Below, in pieces: positions 43,801-54,869 of a stretch of DNA of 64,000 nt. How positions within the stretch are numbered: position 1 is the stretch's first letter; every line of letters begins with the position of its first letter. The stretch comes from Pteria penguin (lineage: Eukaryota; Mollusca; Bivalvia; Pterioida; Pteriidae), in assembly GCA_035048485.1 (NCBI GenBank), contig CM068583.1, positions 22,605,341-22,669,340 on the forward strand. The letters are read 5' to 3'. The notes under the pieces were generated by a model. That model searched no databases and was not told the origin of the DNA. It was given only the letters and a program-made list of their open reading frames with translations. The position numbers and the translations under genes were made by a program.

Positions 43801-44195
43801 AGGTATATATGTTTTATATTTATTTTAACCACTAGGCCAGTGTCACTGCTGGTGGACTGATTGTCCCCAAGGGTATCATAAGTCTAGTTTTCAGTGCTTT
43901 TGTACTGACGGTCTACATTTAAGTGCTGACATGAAATATATACTTTAAATTTTCCGTCATGAAATTATGTAAATCATTCTAAAACTAAGGAGTATCTCCC
44001 TCATGCATAGCTCTGTCCTTAAATTGATACTTGAGTTCAGTTTTTCGGTCATTTTGGTCTTAATACTGCTCTTCAGATATTTATATAATGTGAAAATTCC
44101 AATCATTCGGCCACGAGCATCACTGAAGAGACACAAGTTGTCGAAATGCGCATCTGGTGCACAAAATTAAAAGGTATATATGTTTTATTTTTATT
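43801..44195 (+). mobile_element. 371-bp hammerhead-bearing retroelement-like insertion
   Basis: The direct repeat AGGTATATATGTTTTAT begins at 43801 and at 44172. It continues for 24 bp with one mismatch, framing a ~347-bp insert. The insert starts near ACTAGGCCAGTGTCACTGCT and ends with the hammerhead ribozyme and GCACAAAATTAAA. It has no coding capacity. Ribozyme-ended short units like this are known from Penelope-like elements and animal retrozymes. Which of these it belongs to is inferred. Confidence 0.7.
44117..44160 (+). ncRNA. Hammerhead ribozyme (type I, minimal stem III)
   Basis: All catalytic positions are present. Stem I is GCATCA (44117-44122) with TGGTGC (44155-44160). The core is CTGAAGA (44123-44129). 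Stem II is GACA/TGTC (44130-44133, 44139-44142) with loop CAAGT. The second core is GAAA (44143-44146). The two-pair stem III is AT/AT around loop GCGC, and the AUC cleavage triplet gives cleavage after C44154. This layout is that of hammerheads in Penelope-like elements and retrozymes. Confidence 0.88.
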
Positions 44196-45459
44196 GTATA
44201 GAAAGTGTCACACCCTGCAGTATCAGAACATGACAACAATCGAGTCAGATTCTCTGAGAGGAATTTCTTAGCGGTTCCATAATGTAAAGGGTATCAGTGT
44301 GACAATGTAAAATACAAAGGCAATTGGAATCGTGTCGCTGTAGCACCCGCAACAATGTACCACGTTTAGTATTCACGAAACCAGACGAGAACAAGATGCC
44401 CCGGAAAAGTGAGCATCTCCTGATTGGCTTACACATCCTTCCTTAATGTTAACAGCTTACAGAAGAAGCAAAAACAACTGATTAAGTTTGTATTGGAACT
44501 CATCCTTTGTAGTCTAGATTGTGGAGGAGGCGAATGGGAAGATCTTTTATTTACTTGCAAACGAACATCGATGTTTTGCTTTCGGTCTCATTTTATACGC
44601 CCGCATACAAACGTGGGCTTATTATGCTATTCCGCTGTCACCAACAACTTTTCTTGGCAACTCTTAAACCCTTGAGGTGATTTTGATGAAACTTGGTTCG
44701 AAGAAGGAACATCCAGTGAAGATGTACATTGAAGGGGAATGCTGTCCAAAAACTTTTTAATGGGGTTATGACCCCTGGACCTAGATTTTTCTATGCAGAT
44801 TACCTTGAACTGGTGTTGACTTGTTATGTGATAGTGTATTGTATGAAAGGGGAAGTGTTACAGTGTTAATATTTTAGTTTTTACATGTACCAAATTGCTT
44901 ATGCATCATTACAAAAATACGGATGTATCATGTACCGGTTTAGCGAAGCCCTATTCTTTCTGGTACATCTGTTCGAGTATTGTTCAAGCTGTGCTGGTTA
45001 CATGATCCTATAGTCGATGTAAAGAAACACAAGCGATCGCGGGTATTCACCGATATAAGACGTTGGTATGCTTATTGTGACACGTTCTAATATATTGGAT
45101 GGATTTAGTGAATATGAAGAATAAAGTATTCACTAAATGGATAGAAGTTACAAGAAAACCCTTTTTGTCGTAAAGTGGGGTGTTGTGTGCTTAATTCTCG
45201 TTATCAACTTGACACCATAAGTAAGAGCATAGAATTACATAATACTAATCGCGTAGGGTCGCGTCCACGTACCACTGATATTATCTAGATACGTAGACCG
45301 GTGTGTAACAGCGCAGATATCATTGATTTACTTTAAATTTACCCAAGCTAGAACGCAGTATGGAATGTAGTTGTATCAAGAAATCGCATTGTTCCTAAGT
45401 CGTTTTACCCGCTCTCTTTCGGTGACTAAACAAGTACATGTCCAGATTCGACAGTCTTT
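44196..45459. other. Intergenic with a bivalve-type dispersed repeat
   Basis: From about 44590 to 44800 there is repeat-like sequence (TTTTATACGCCCGCATACAA, GTGGGCTTATTATGCTATTC, TGAAACTTGG) of a style common in bivalve spacers. The rest is featureless. An open frame at 44424-44675 falls in this repeat and is not credible as a gene. Confidence 0.45.
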
Positions 45460-46713
45460 TTAGCTCACCTGAGCCGAAGGCTCCGTAGTCTGTTTGTGTT
45501 TGTGTTTGTCGTACTGATTCGTAATCCAAGATGGCCGCCATTGGCTCTGATTGGTTGACACATTTTCGACTTCTTCTCCAGAACCGCTGCACAGAATTTC
45601 ACCAAACCTCATAGGAAGTAAGTACTCAAGGTCCTCTACCAAGTTTGTGTTTTCGTGCCGATCCGATTTCCAAGATGGCCGCCATTGGCTCTGATTGGTT
45701 GACACATTTTGGACTTCTTCTCCAGAAGCGCTACACAGAATTCCACCAAACCTCATAGGAAGTAACTACTTGAGGTCTTCTACCAAGTTTGTGTTTTTCA
45801 TGCCCATCCGTAATCCAAGATGGCTACCATTGGCTCTGATTGGTTGATGCATTTTCGACTTCTTCTCCAGAACCGCTGCACAGAATTTCACCAAACGTCA
45901 TAGGAAGTAAGTACTCAAAGTCCTCTACCAAGTTTGTGTTTTTCGTGCCCATTCGTAATCCAAGATGGCCGCCATTGGCTCTGATTGGTTGACGCATTTT
46001 GACTTTTTCTCCAGAAGCGCTACACAGAATTTCACCAAACCTCATAGGAAGAAACTACTCGAGGTCCTCTACCAAGTTTGTGTTTTTCGTGCCGATCCGA
46101 TTTCCAAGATGGCCGCCATCGGCTCTGCTTGGTTGACGCATTTTCGACTTCTTCTCCAGAACCGCTGCATAGAATTTCACCAAACGTCATAGGAAGTAAC
46201 TACTTGAGGTCTTCTACCAAGTTTGTGTTTTTCATGCCCATCCGTTATCCAAGATGGCTACCATTGGCTCTGATTGGTTGACACATTTTCGACTTCCTCT
46301 CCAGAACCGCTGCACAGAATTTCACCAAACCTCATAGGAAGTAAGTACTCAAAGTCCTCTACCAAGTTTGTGTTTTTGGTGCCGATCCGTAATCCAAGAT
46401 AGCCGCCATTGGCTCTGATTGGTTGACACATTTTGGACTTCCTCTCCAGAAGCGCTACACAGAATTTCACCAAACCTCATAGGAAGTAAGTAATTAAATT
46501 CCTCTGCCAAGTTTGTGTTTTTCGTGCCGATCCGTAATCCAAGATGGCCGCCATTGGCTCTGATTGGTTGACACATTTTAGACACTTCAGAACGACTGCA
46601 CAAAATATCACCAAAAAAGCGCAAAATTTTCTACAGAATTGAGCTGTCATTTTATTGTAAATAAGCAATTTGTGCTCAGGTGTGCGATATAGGCCCATTT
46701 GGGCCTCTTGTTG
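45460..46713 (+). mobile_element. AGCTCACCTGAGC-ended element carrying an 8-copy ~145-bp satellite
   Basis: The left end is TTTTTAGCTCACCTGAGCCG. The right end is GCTCAGGTGTGCGATATAGG with hairpin AGGCCCATTTGGGCCT (46691-46706) and CTTGTTGG. These are the same ends as the 22506 element. Between them, a ~145-bp unit repeats about eight times, each with CCAAGATGGCCGCCATTGGC, TCTGATTGGTTGACACATTT, CAGAA(C/G)CGCT and CATAGGAAGTAA. Unit starts by the CCAAGAT word are near 45526, 45670, 45815, 45960, 46104, 46249, 46393 and 46538. Both strands give long open frames only because of the repeat. Confidence 0.85.
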
Positions 46714-47076
46714 GTTGGCACTGTCTATTCACACATTTGTCACCAGGGGCGGATCAAAGACGATGCACAAACGATTTCACCAGTCCTCATTTCCGTACGT
46801 TATCGACAAAAACTTGTATTTTATGTGAGCGGAGACTTGTGTAAAGGAAAACTGCGTGGAAATCTACGAAAAAAAGGGGGATCTGGGTCGCTTTCATATA
46901 TATCGTTATGCATGATGTTTTTACTTTTTTTATGAATATAATAAAACTCAATAAAATCTCAATTATTACTTCATCGTTAAATAGAAGGATTTGAAAACAT
47001 AAATGAAGTATTTTCTCGATTTATGGCCTCAAGCCCGAGTCATAGCTCTAGAAGGATTTTTTGTAGAGGAAGAGTG

Positions 47077-47079
<3 letters not shown>
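46714..47079. other. Intergenic, nothing recognised
   Basis: This is spacer sequence. A 237-nt open frame at 46699-46935 starts inside the transposon end and has no family features. Confidence 0.5.

Positions 47080-47080
<1 letters not shown>

Positions 47081-47135
<55 letters not shown>
47081..47135 (+). repeat. (CT)n microsatellite
   Basis: An uninterrupted CT run of about 27 units. Confidence 0.95.
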
Positions 47136-47136
<1 letters not shown>

Positions 47137-47213
47137 GTTTTAAGGAATAACATTAAATAATCGGTACATATGTAAACTTTTTTATATCGTAATTTTGTAA
47201 AATTGATGTGGGG

Positions 47214-47390
47214 CAGGCTTGGTGTAGTGGATAAACGCTTGGCTTGCGGCGCCGACTATCCGGGTTCTATTCCCGGGTTGCGCCACTATGTTAAGAGGTT
47301 GGTTACCTCCTACTTCCATGTCGCAGTATAACTGGAAAACTTGTTGAAAGTGATGTAAAACTTCAATAAACACAAGTCAAATATATTTGA
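47214..47390 (+). mobile_element. tRNA-derived SINE of a second type
   Basis: The tRNA-like head has TTGGTGTAGTGGATAAACGC (A box) and CCGGGTTCTATTCCCGGG (B box), followed by a non-tRNA body ending AACTTCAATAAACACAAGTC. Acceptor-stem pairing is absent. The body differs from the 9505-type SINEs. Confidence 0.55.
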
Positions 47391-47452
47391 AAAGGGGTTT
47401 GGTTTGAGGGTGTTGCAACTCCTTAAATCTGCCAGTGGTTACGAAGTAACAG

Positions 47453-47614
47453 CAGTGGCGGATTTAGAGGGGGCTCGTCCCCCTCCTTTTCGCCACATAT
47501 TTACAAGTAAAAATCCAGATTTGGTATCAAAAATGGTTGAGTAGTTTGGCTAATACACATGTGGGGCCCACCTCCATCCCCCTCCCCTTTTCGGAAATCC
47601 TGGATCTGTCGCTG
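47453..47614 (+). mobile_element. Second copy of the CAGTGGCG-ended MITE-like repeat
   Basis: It starts CAGTGGCGGATTTAGAGGGG and ends GGATCTGTCGCTG. It shares TTTTCGCCACA, AAAATGGTTGAGTA and CACATGTGGGGCCC with the copy at 1282. Confidence 0.6.
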
Positions 47615-49905
47615 AATAGGATGAACATATTGATAGGAATAAGTTTTCGTTTAACTATACATGTCTTGTTCATTACAATATCTTGTTATGTGGAAAATGA
47701 GCTTACTCGTTTAGTTACACAGTTTAACTTCGTTATTGATTTATGTACTTCTCTACATAAATAGTACTGCTTAAGGACAGAGGCGGGAGTCAATTTTTTT
47801 ATATTTCCGCGTTGAAGAGTTCCACCCCGTCCGTGTACGATAACCGACAGAAGTTCTTTGCCCGCGGCAAAAGGCATAATAACACTTGAGTCAATTCCAT
47901 TGTTAGTCACACTTCAATGCTCATATAAATCAGGATTCATAACCTGAGTAGTCATTATAATTCTCCAAGGAAAGGAAATGAATCAATTGAAACCCCTGTT
48001 CAAAGGGAATCTGAAGAAGAAAGTGAGGCAAATATTTCCAATCATTTTCTTGGAATTGCCTAATAGGTATTTTATATTCTTTATGCATACTCTTTTATGC
48101 GTTTTTGCAAAGACTGCAATGCATATTGTAGGTACTGAGCGTTGTGTTGGCAAGACTATATCATCAAGAGAGAGAACTCTTATTGATGGTTTACAGAATA
48201 AATGCAAGTGTCACTTTCCCAGTGCCAATTTCCTAAAAGGTCCCAAGTTCCTGTCTTTATTTAGAAATATGTATTTCAGAGATCTTGTATTTGAATTCTG
48301 AACAGAAAATATCTGCTAGAATTTTTTTATTGTGAATAGTGTATTTCTGCCTATATGAGGCAATGAAGAAATTCCATGTTCTGTCAAATGAGGAAGTTGG
48401 GAAATCTCAGAATGTTTATTGGTAGCCATATCAAAGGTTACAATGAAACTCAATAATGCTGAAGTTTAATACAGCACCTCAAAATTGATAGAAAGATATC
48501 TGAAAATTGAGTAACCGGGATCTGTCCTTAAGCTAATGGACAGTATCTTCATTTGTGATGTTGACTTTATAGTGTATAGAAAAATCGTGTATTGCCTTTT
48601 TACGCAATATAATACCGTCAGCTGACCATTTTATATTGGCACCCCATGTATAATTTTGTAATTCAATACAGCACTGCAAGTTCCAGCAATTCGATATACT
48701 TGCCTTTCAAGAGCGGATATAACTTCAGACAGTGGGGTAGCTGACTTAGAAAAAGTGGCAGGATACCATTTAGCAACAAATTATAGCCATTGGACAAAAA
48801 TCTAATGCCTATCAACCTTCATTGGTGTGTTAATATATTTTAATATAAGCATGGGAACAGGGTAAGCGCATGCGCACTTTATTTGATATTGATGTTGGAT
48901 TTTAGTATACAACTGATAGTAAATAATTATAGGAGGATATCTCAAAAAATTGTAACAGTAAATGTTTTGATTGTTAAAGGAATCGACATCCAGACTTATT
49001 TTCCATTGTCTTTCTTTCTTTTTTTTTTTTCCTACGCCACTTAAGCAATACCAAGATACGACATTCTATGTCAGGTAAACATCCTCATTGTTTCGAGTAT
49101 TACCATTACATAGGTCACAGAGTTTAAGCGGCATCTAAGTACCAGACAGGTGCCGCCACCGTCCGGTTAAAATGATATGGATACTGCATTCCACAATAAT
49201 CAGTCTTTATATTTGATAAGTACTAACTTCGTCATGCTTATCATTCAGTGTACTCTGTGAAATGTAGGTCGTACTGCAATGTTATACCCGCCCTTGGGTA
49301 CCGACGGTGTTAGCATACCATGACATATCAAGAGATTTAATCTTATAACATTTTCAAAACCCACAAATTCATGATCAAATTTCATATAACCTTCACTAGC
49401 GTGAATTTCAATACTTATTATAGAGAAGGATGGACCATAATTTGGACTACGTCACAATTAATTGACAAAAGATTTTACTTGACACCACTTCATACGCAAT
49501 TGTTACAAACGCAATACGATGTATTATATACTTGATAAAATGTAATATACAGTCACAGTCATTGTGGTATGTATTTCAACATTAAAACTTAGACAACCTA
49601 CGCCAAAATATATACACGTTATGGTCAGACAGGTCTATTTTCACTTCTTCTCTAACACGATTTCGAAATCGTCGATGTTATTTACTTAACTGACGACAAA
49701 AGAGACGGAGTGATTGCCAAGTGACGAATTTTGGTAAAGTGAATATGAACCCATTTATAAGATATATAGCATACACATAGAAACAAAGGAGGGGTGGAAC
49801 TTTTGATGAGGTTCGACTGAAAAACCTTTCCCGTATTCGGAAATTGTAAATTAATAATAGTAAATTATTAGGAAAGATAAAAACAATATTTCAATGTTCT
49901 ACAAG
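47615..49905. other. Intergenic, no gene recognised
   Basis: It contains a 324-nt open frame (47978-48301, 107 residues) with basic N-terminus and no recognisable domain, probably chance. A CACCGTCCGGTTAAAATGAT word near 49160 resembles a SINE tail fragment. Nothing else stands out. Confidence 0.5.
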
Positions 49906-49906
49906 C

Positions 49907-49907
<1 letters not shown>

Positions 49908-49972
<65 letters not shown>
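49908..49972 (+). repeat. (TA)n microsatellite
   Basis: An uninterrupted TA run of about 32 units. Confidence 0.95.
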
Positions 49973-49977
<5 letters not shown>

Positions 49978-50169
49978 ATTTTTTTATTACTATTTTTTGG
50001 CATGTCAAATTATACCCTAAATATTGATATTTGCCTCCTCTCCTATATTGCCCCACTGTTAATTTGCCTTTAACTCCATTATAATCTGCTCAAGTGTTTG
50101 TGCGATGAAAGGTTGAACGGAGTGATAGAATATTTATGAAAGTATGATTGTGCCACTGCATAGACCAAC

Positions 50170-50745
50170 TAAAACGGCGTCCGTACGTTATCCGTTAACT
50201 TTCAAAATTATCAACGCCTTCATTAGAAATACCAAAGGGATTTTGAGGAAACATGGTGTGGGTTAAGCGCTAAAGGTCCCTTACAAGTGTTGTCGTTTTC
50301 GACCATATCCGTCGAGGGGATGAATCCAGGGCGAGCCGACATATACTCAAGAGAGTATCTTCCTTTAATTTACTTCTTCAGATGGACTGCATAAACAAAC
50401 CCAATGCATCTAATATATAAATATTCCATTTTGTTATTATTATGGAAGGGAGGGGGGATATTCATTCCGTTGCTATATATCTCAAGAATTTATGAAATCT
50501 AAAGGTTATTTAGAATTTGTCTTTCGCAATTGAATTTCTGGAGGTTTGGGAAATGTTTTGTTTAATATAATCTGCACTGATATGCTTTAAGCTGGTGATT
50601 TAACGTTTACAATCATTTAACTTGAATCAAAAACACAATGGATAAGAGAATATGTGTTTCTGCAAATGTTTCAAGCTGTCTGTTGTTTATGAAGAAATTT
50701 TGCTTAGGTGAGCAACATAGGCCCACTTAGGCCTCTTTTTTTTGG
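50170..50745 (+). mobile_element. Degraded third copy of the GGCCCA-hairpin element
   Basis: The right end is TTGCTTAGGTGAGCAACATA with hairpin AGGCCCACTTAGGCCT (50719-50734) and CTTTTT. Internal words (GTCCGTACGTTATCCGTTAA, AGTGTTGTCGTTTTCG, TTTACTTCTTCAGATGGACT) parallel the 22506 copy. The left terminus is eroded. Confidence 0.65.
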
Positions 50746-51021
50746 CACTTTTTAAGCGATTTCTTTTGATTTTATGAATGCAAATTGCTTTTAATACATC
50801 AATTTTCAAAAAGGTAGATCCCGTGATCCCCACCACCACTTACACACACTTTTTTATATTGATGTTTACACGAAAAACCTTCAAAATATTGAATAATTAT
50901 CAATGATGGTGAAGGAAGTTTCGTACTTTAAAGTTTTAACATATATTTTGATAGTTAATGTTATACTATTGTCTTTTTCTAACTTTAAAGTTTTGTTAAA
51001 GTGAGCACATGACTAATAGTC

Positions 51022-51390
51022 ATAGTATTGTTGTACTGGCATTCGGTGACATCAGTACCTATGTCACCCTTTTTTCTGCTTGTATGAGTATTGTTGTACT
51101 AGTATTCGTGACATCAGTACCTACTGTATGTCACCTTTTTCAAAGTATTGTTGTACCAGCATTCGTGACATCAGTACCCATGTCACCCTTTTTTCTGCTT
51201 GACTGAGTATTGTTGTACTAGCACACGGTGACATCAGTACCTATGTCACCTTTTTTGCTTGTCCGAGTATTGTTGTACTAGTATTCGCTGTCTTCAGTAC
51301 CTATGTCACCTTTTTTTAAGTATTGTTGTACTAGTATTCGTGACATCAGTACCTATGTCACCCTTTTTCTGCTTGTCTGAGTATTGGTTT
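51022..51390 (+). repeat. ~60-bp tandem repeat, six imperfect copies
   Basis: The unit is AGTATTGTTGTACTAGTATT + CGTGACATCAGTACCTATGT + CACCTTTTTTCTGCTTGTCTG, with length variation of 54-65 bp. Copies start near 51024, 51086, 51145, 51206, 51266 and 51320. The open frame 51009-51206 is a repeat artefact. Confidence 0.9.
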
Positions 51391-52060
51391 TGATGTGCTA
51401 CATGTATCTACGACACTGTTTTCTTTATTTGATCAGACTTGGGGAAATGCATATACATATAATCAGAGACATATGGCAGCATGTGTTATATTCTCCGATA
51501 TACATATAACTGAAGAACTGAAATGCATAATTTCATTTTTTAAAGTAAAAACGGGAAAGTAAAGTTGTACTCAGATAAGCAGAATGAATATGAGATTAGT
51601 TGATATGTATCTTTTGCATTTCTCTTTGAAAATCTACTGGCTTCCTTTATACGTCATTAGTATTTACAAAGTAAAAAATGAGAAAAATGAAGCTAAACCG
51701 ATGGTTTATAAAACGATGACGAAATATTAGCACTATAACATTTGTCATTTTCTTTTAACTTAAGTGCCCCCTCCCCTTTCTCTAGAATATCGGGTACGTA
51801 AGTATGTAGAGTTTTTGTAACACATTTCACCATATTTCCCATATGACAAGATCAAATACGTTTTGATGTACATGATATGAGCAACATTGATAACAAGAGC
51901 TACGCTTACGTACATCGCTTAATGTCGGGGTAGCAAATTCCTACATAGGGTAATATCTCTTGTCAAACTAGGTCGCACACAATACCTGTATTCATGACAA
52001 AAAAGGTCTTGAAAATTGGCATACTTTTAGCAGCAAAGTAAATCACGGTAAATCAATCCA
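51391..52060. other. Intergenic, nothing recognised
   Basis: AT-rich spacer. Confidence 0.5.
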
Positions 52061-52282
52061 GGGTCCGGCACCATAAACTGAGAATATACTTAAGTCAAAA
52101 TTTTCATTTTAATTTATTCCATTATCAAACGTTCAAATAAATATTAATGCAGAATGGTTTAATTCTATTTATCAGTAGAATAAAACTAAATAAAATCCAA
52201 ATCCCAGTTATTAATTTATTGATGAACAGAAGAATATGGAATTTTTGACTTAAGTATATTCTCAGTTTATGGAGCCGGACCC
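52061..52282 (+). mobile_element. 222-bp MITE with ~42-bp inverted repeats
   Basis: The left end GGGTCCGGCACCATAAACTG plus AGAATATACTTAAGTCAAAA is matched in inverse at the right end (TTTTTGACTTAAGTATATTC plus TCAGTTTATGGAGCCGGACCC) with one mismatch. The centre is AT-rich. The class is unknown because I see no certain target duplication. Confidence 0.85.
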
Positions 52283-52309
52283 AGGTAACATTAGAGGTTT
52301 TGATTAAAT

Positions 52310-53245
52310 TTCAGGTCAAATACTATTACCGTCATGAGATGTAATGTCCACAGAACTACTTTTAACCATTTACATGCAATGTCATGGCACACCAGTCCAG
52401 CTGCAAACTGTACCTGGATTTCTCTGCAGGAAAGTCATGATTAAATTTCAGAGCAATATATTCCTAACTCCACAGAGATCAAAATGAAAAAAAGAAAAAG
52501 AAATCTGGAAAATCATTCGATCTGTTTTTATTCCTTGAGTAGGTCATGATATATCACTCCAGTTGAAGTGTATACTGAACTTGTATTTCTCTAGAGGAAA
52601 ATTATGACTAAATGTCAGTGCAATATCTGTATCCACGATGAGGAACTGTCCGGGGGACTGTTTGACCTATTTAACCTTAAAGTAGGTCATGATACTCCAC
52701 TTCAGCTGAAATGCAAATTGAACCTGTATACCGTTGAGTGGCAGGTTGTGAGTAAATTTCAGGACAACCTGTACACAAAATGAAAAAAAAATTCTAGAAT
52801 TTTTAGTCTTTAAATAGGTTTTGACGCACAAATCCAGCTGATGAGTAAACTGGACATGTATTTATCTGAAAAAAAGATTTCAGGGCAACATCTGTATCCA
52901 CAATTAAAATGGAAAACTGTTCGACCTACGTTTAGTAAAAAAAAAAAAGAAAGAAAAAAGACAGAAAACCGTATGTCACGGTGCTACGATTCATGTGAAA
53001 TGCGTACTGACTTGTACTTCTCTAAGAAGAATTGTAAGTAAATATATTTGTATCCATAATGCAAAAGTCTGGAAAACTGTTTGACCTACGTAACTAGGCC
53101 TATGCCATAAAGTAAGTGACGCGATCACGGTGCAAACGTCTAACTGAGAGGCAAACACACGCACTTATTTTGAAAGAAACACTATGACTGAATTTCAACA
53201 CTGTACATGCATCTGTCACAGAAAAAATGTTTGGAAAACATGACC
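52310..53245 (+). repeat. Degenerate ~165-bp tandem repeat, about five copies
   Basis: Recurring order: AGGTCATGATA-CACTCCAGCTGAA, TGTACCTGTATTTCTCT, GATTAAATTTCAG-GCAATAT, TATCCACAATG, GGAAAACTGTTTGACCTA. Copies drift strongly and contain A-rich slippage tracts. Confidence 0.7.
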
Positions 53246-54520
53246 CCTTACGGACGGACATACACCATCAAAATATAGCATGTCCCCGTCTTACGACTGA
53301 CGTATAAAAACCGTAACGATAATTCATCTTTTATCAACATGTTAATCAATTTAACAATAATGATATTTTGAAACAACACATTTAATCTATTCACTACAAT
53401 GAACGTCTTTAACTACAAGTAAGTAATAACATTGAAATAATGGATCTAAAAAAAAAAAAAAAGAATGAAACAACTAGAGGTTATAAACGTTATCCCGCAC
53501 CATGGGAAGCCGGATAGGGTGGGGAGGAGCAAAACACGTCTATTATTATTCGCAGCCCCTTTTTATTTGAGTATGGAATGTAAGTGGTGGAGAGGAATCC
53601 CTTCTACCCAATTTGTATCATAGTTATAATATTTACTACATATAAAATTTTCCTGGGGTATTTCACTTGATATGTAAACTAATAACCCATGTTCGAATCC
53701 GGATGTTGGCAAAGAAAGTTTTCGAGTCGTCCCCCCCCCCCCCGGTCTGTGTTTGGGATAGTACAGTGTAGGCTGAAATTCTGTACCACGGTAGATGTCG
53801 GCACATAAAAGATCTCCCACTGCCTCGGAGGAGTCTGTTTCGTAGGTAACAACCATATGGCTATGCACCAGACTGGTGTCGCCATCAATTAAATGAGTTA
53901 ACCATGGTGGGACATCTGCAATGCCAAGAAACTCTCGAGAAAGCCACCATTTAATGTAGCACATGTAAATAACATATATAATTGGAGGGAGTAAAATGTA
54001 GAACCCCCTTAACGAGAAGTTATTTCGCAAGTTGGAGGAAGATTAAAATGTAGAGCGCTCCAAACGGGAAGTTATTTCACAATACCCAGGTATGTTATCC
54101 GCCCAATATACATAGTAGATCAATCTTTGTAAATATTGACCCCATAATACAGTATGATTCAGAAGATTGCTTAACATTCGGTTTATAAAAGCTGGCATTT
54201 TGTTTCGAGCTGACTATTTAGAGGAAACATATTTCGGAGATAGTACAATACTGCTACTATGGGTTGCTGTCAGTACAACGTACCCGACAACAGGTTGTGT
54301 GTCAAATCTGGTCGTGAAAGAGGTAAGAAATCGATTGTTTGTAGGATACCAAGTGAATAGGCTTGGCCAGTGTATTGTGTAGTCACGTTTACAGCTGGGA
54401 ACATGATTGTAGTCTAGTTTTATCTGAATATTTCGACTTTCTGCAAGAGATGTTATTTTCCGAAGTATGACTTAACCCTTTGCGGATGTATCTAGGTGGG
54501 GGGGGGGTTTAACTTGCAAT
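53246..54520. other. Intergenic with a decayed SINE
   Basis: At about 53690-53930 there are SINE-like remains: CCCATGTTCGAATCCGGATG (B box), TTCTGTACCACGGTAG, CACATAAAAGATCTCCCACT, GCCTCGGAGGAGTCTGT, CTATGCACCAGACTGGTGTC. A poly-C run sits at 53730-53743. Minus-strand frames of up to 155 codons here are SINE artefacts. Confidence 0.5.
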
Positions 54521-54529
54521 GATTTTGGG

Positions 54530-54869
54530 TACGGACGTGCGGCTGGAGTCGTTGGCACCCTACCCATTCATATATTGAGCGAAGTGTAAAACATACCCAT
54601 TCATATACTGACCATAGTGAAAAGCATACCCATTCATATGCAAAAATATCTTCTCATGCAATCTCCACCTGCGTTTTGCCTATTCATATATATTTTTATT
54701 TGAAAGATACCCATTGATATATATTTGAAGGGAAACTTATACCCATTAATATATCATCTTCTCGAGACAAGCGTACGTGATATCTTAAGATATTATGCAG
54801 CTTGTCTCGAGAAGATGTAATATATTGGGTAGCCTAAAAAGTATACCCCATTCCAGCCGCACGTCTGTA
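54530..54869 (+). mobile_element. Foldback element with inner perfect hairpin and TACCCATTCATATA repeats
   Basis: The outer inverted ends are TACGGACGTGCGGCTGGAGT (54530-54550) and CATTCCAGCCGCACGTCTGTA (54849-54869). Inside are about six ~33-bp repeats led by TACCCATTCATATA. There is also a perfect 18-bp hairpin, CATCTTCTCGAGACAAGC (54755-54772) with its complement at 54800-54817 and a 27-nt loop. Confidence 0.85.

Noticed and set aside
45395..46698. Several minus-strand open frames with repeated MRFGEILCS... segments
   Set aside because: These are translations of the ~145-bp satellite. The unit length is not a multiple of three and the frames are broken between units.
47214..47290. Possible functional tRNA gene
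   Set aside because: It has internal promoter boxes only, with no acceptor stem pairing. It is best read as a SINE head.
47978..48301. 107-codon open frame
   Set aside because: I could not recognise any domain. It has no upstream promoter signal or splice sites, so it is treated as chance.
53563..54030. 155-codon minus-strand open frame
   Set aside because: It covers a decayed SINE and a poly-C run, with no domain or splice support.
54167..54382. Open frame ending near a GTAAGA donor at 54320
   Set aside because: No matching acceptor or recognised peptide. The evidence is weaker than for the 60777 candidate.
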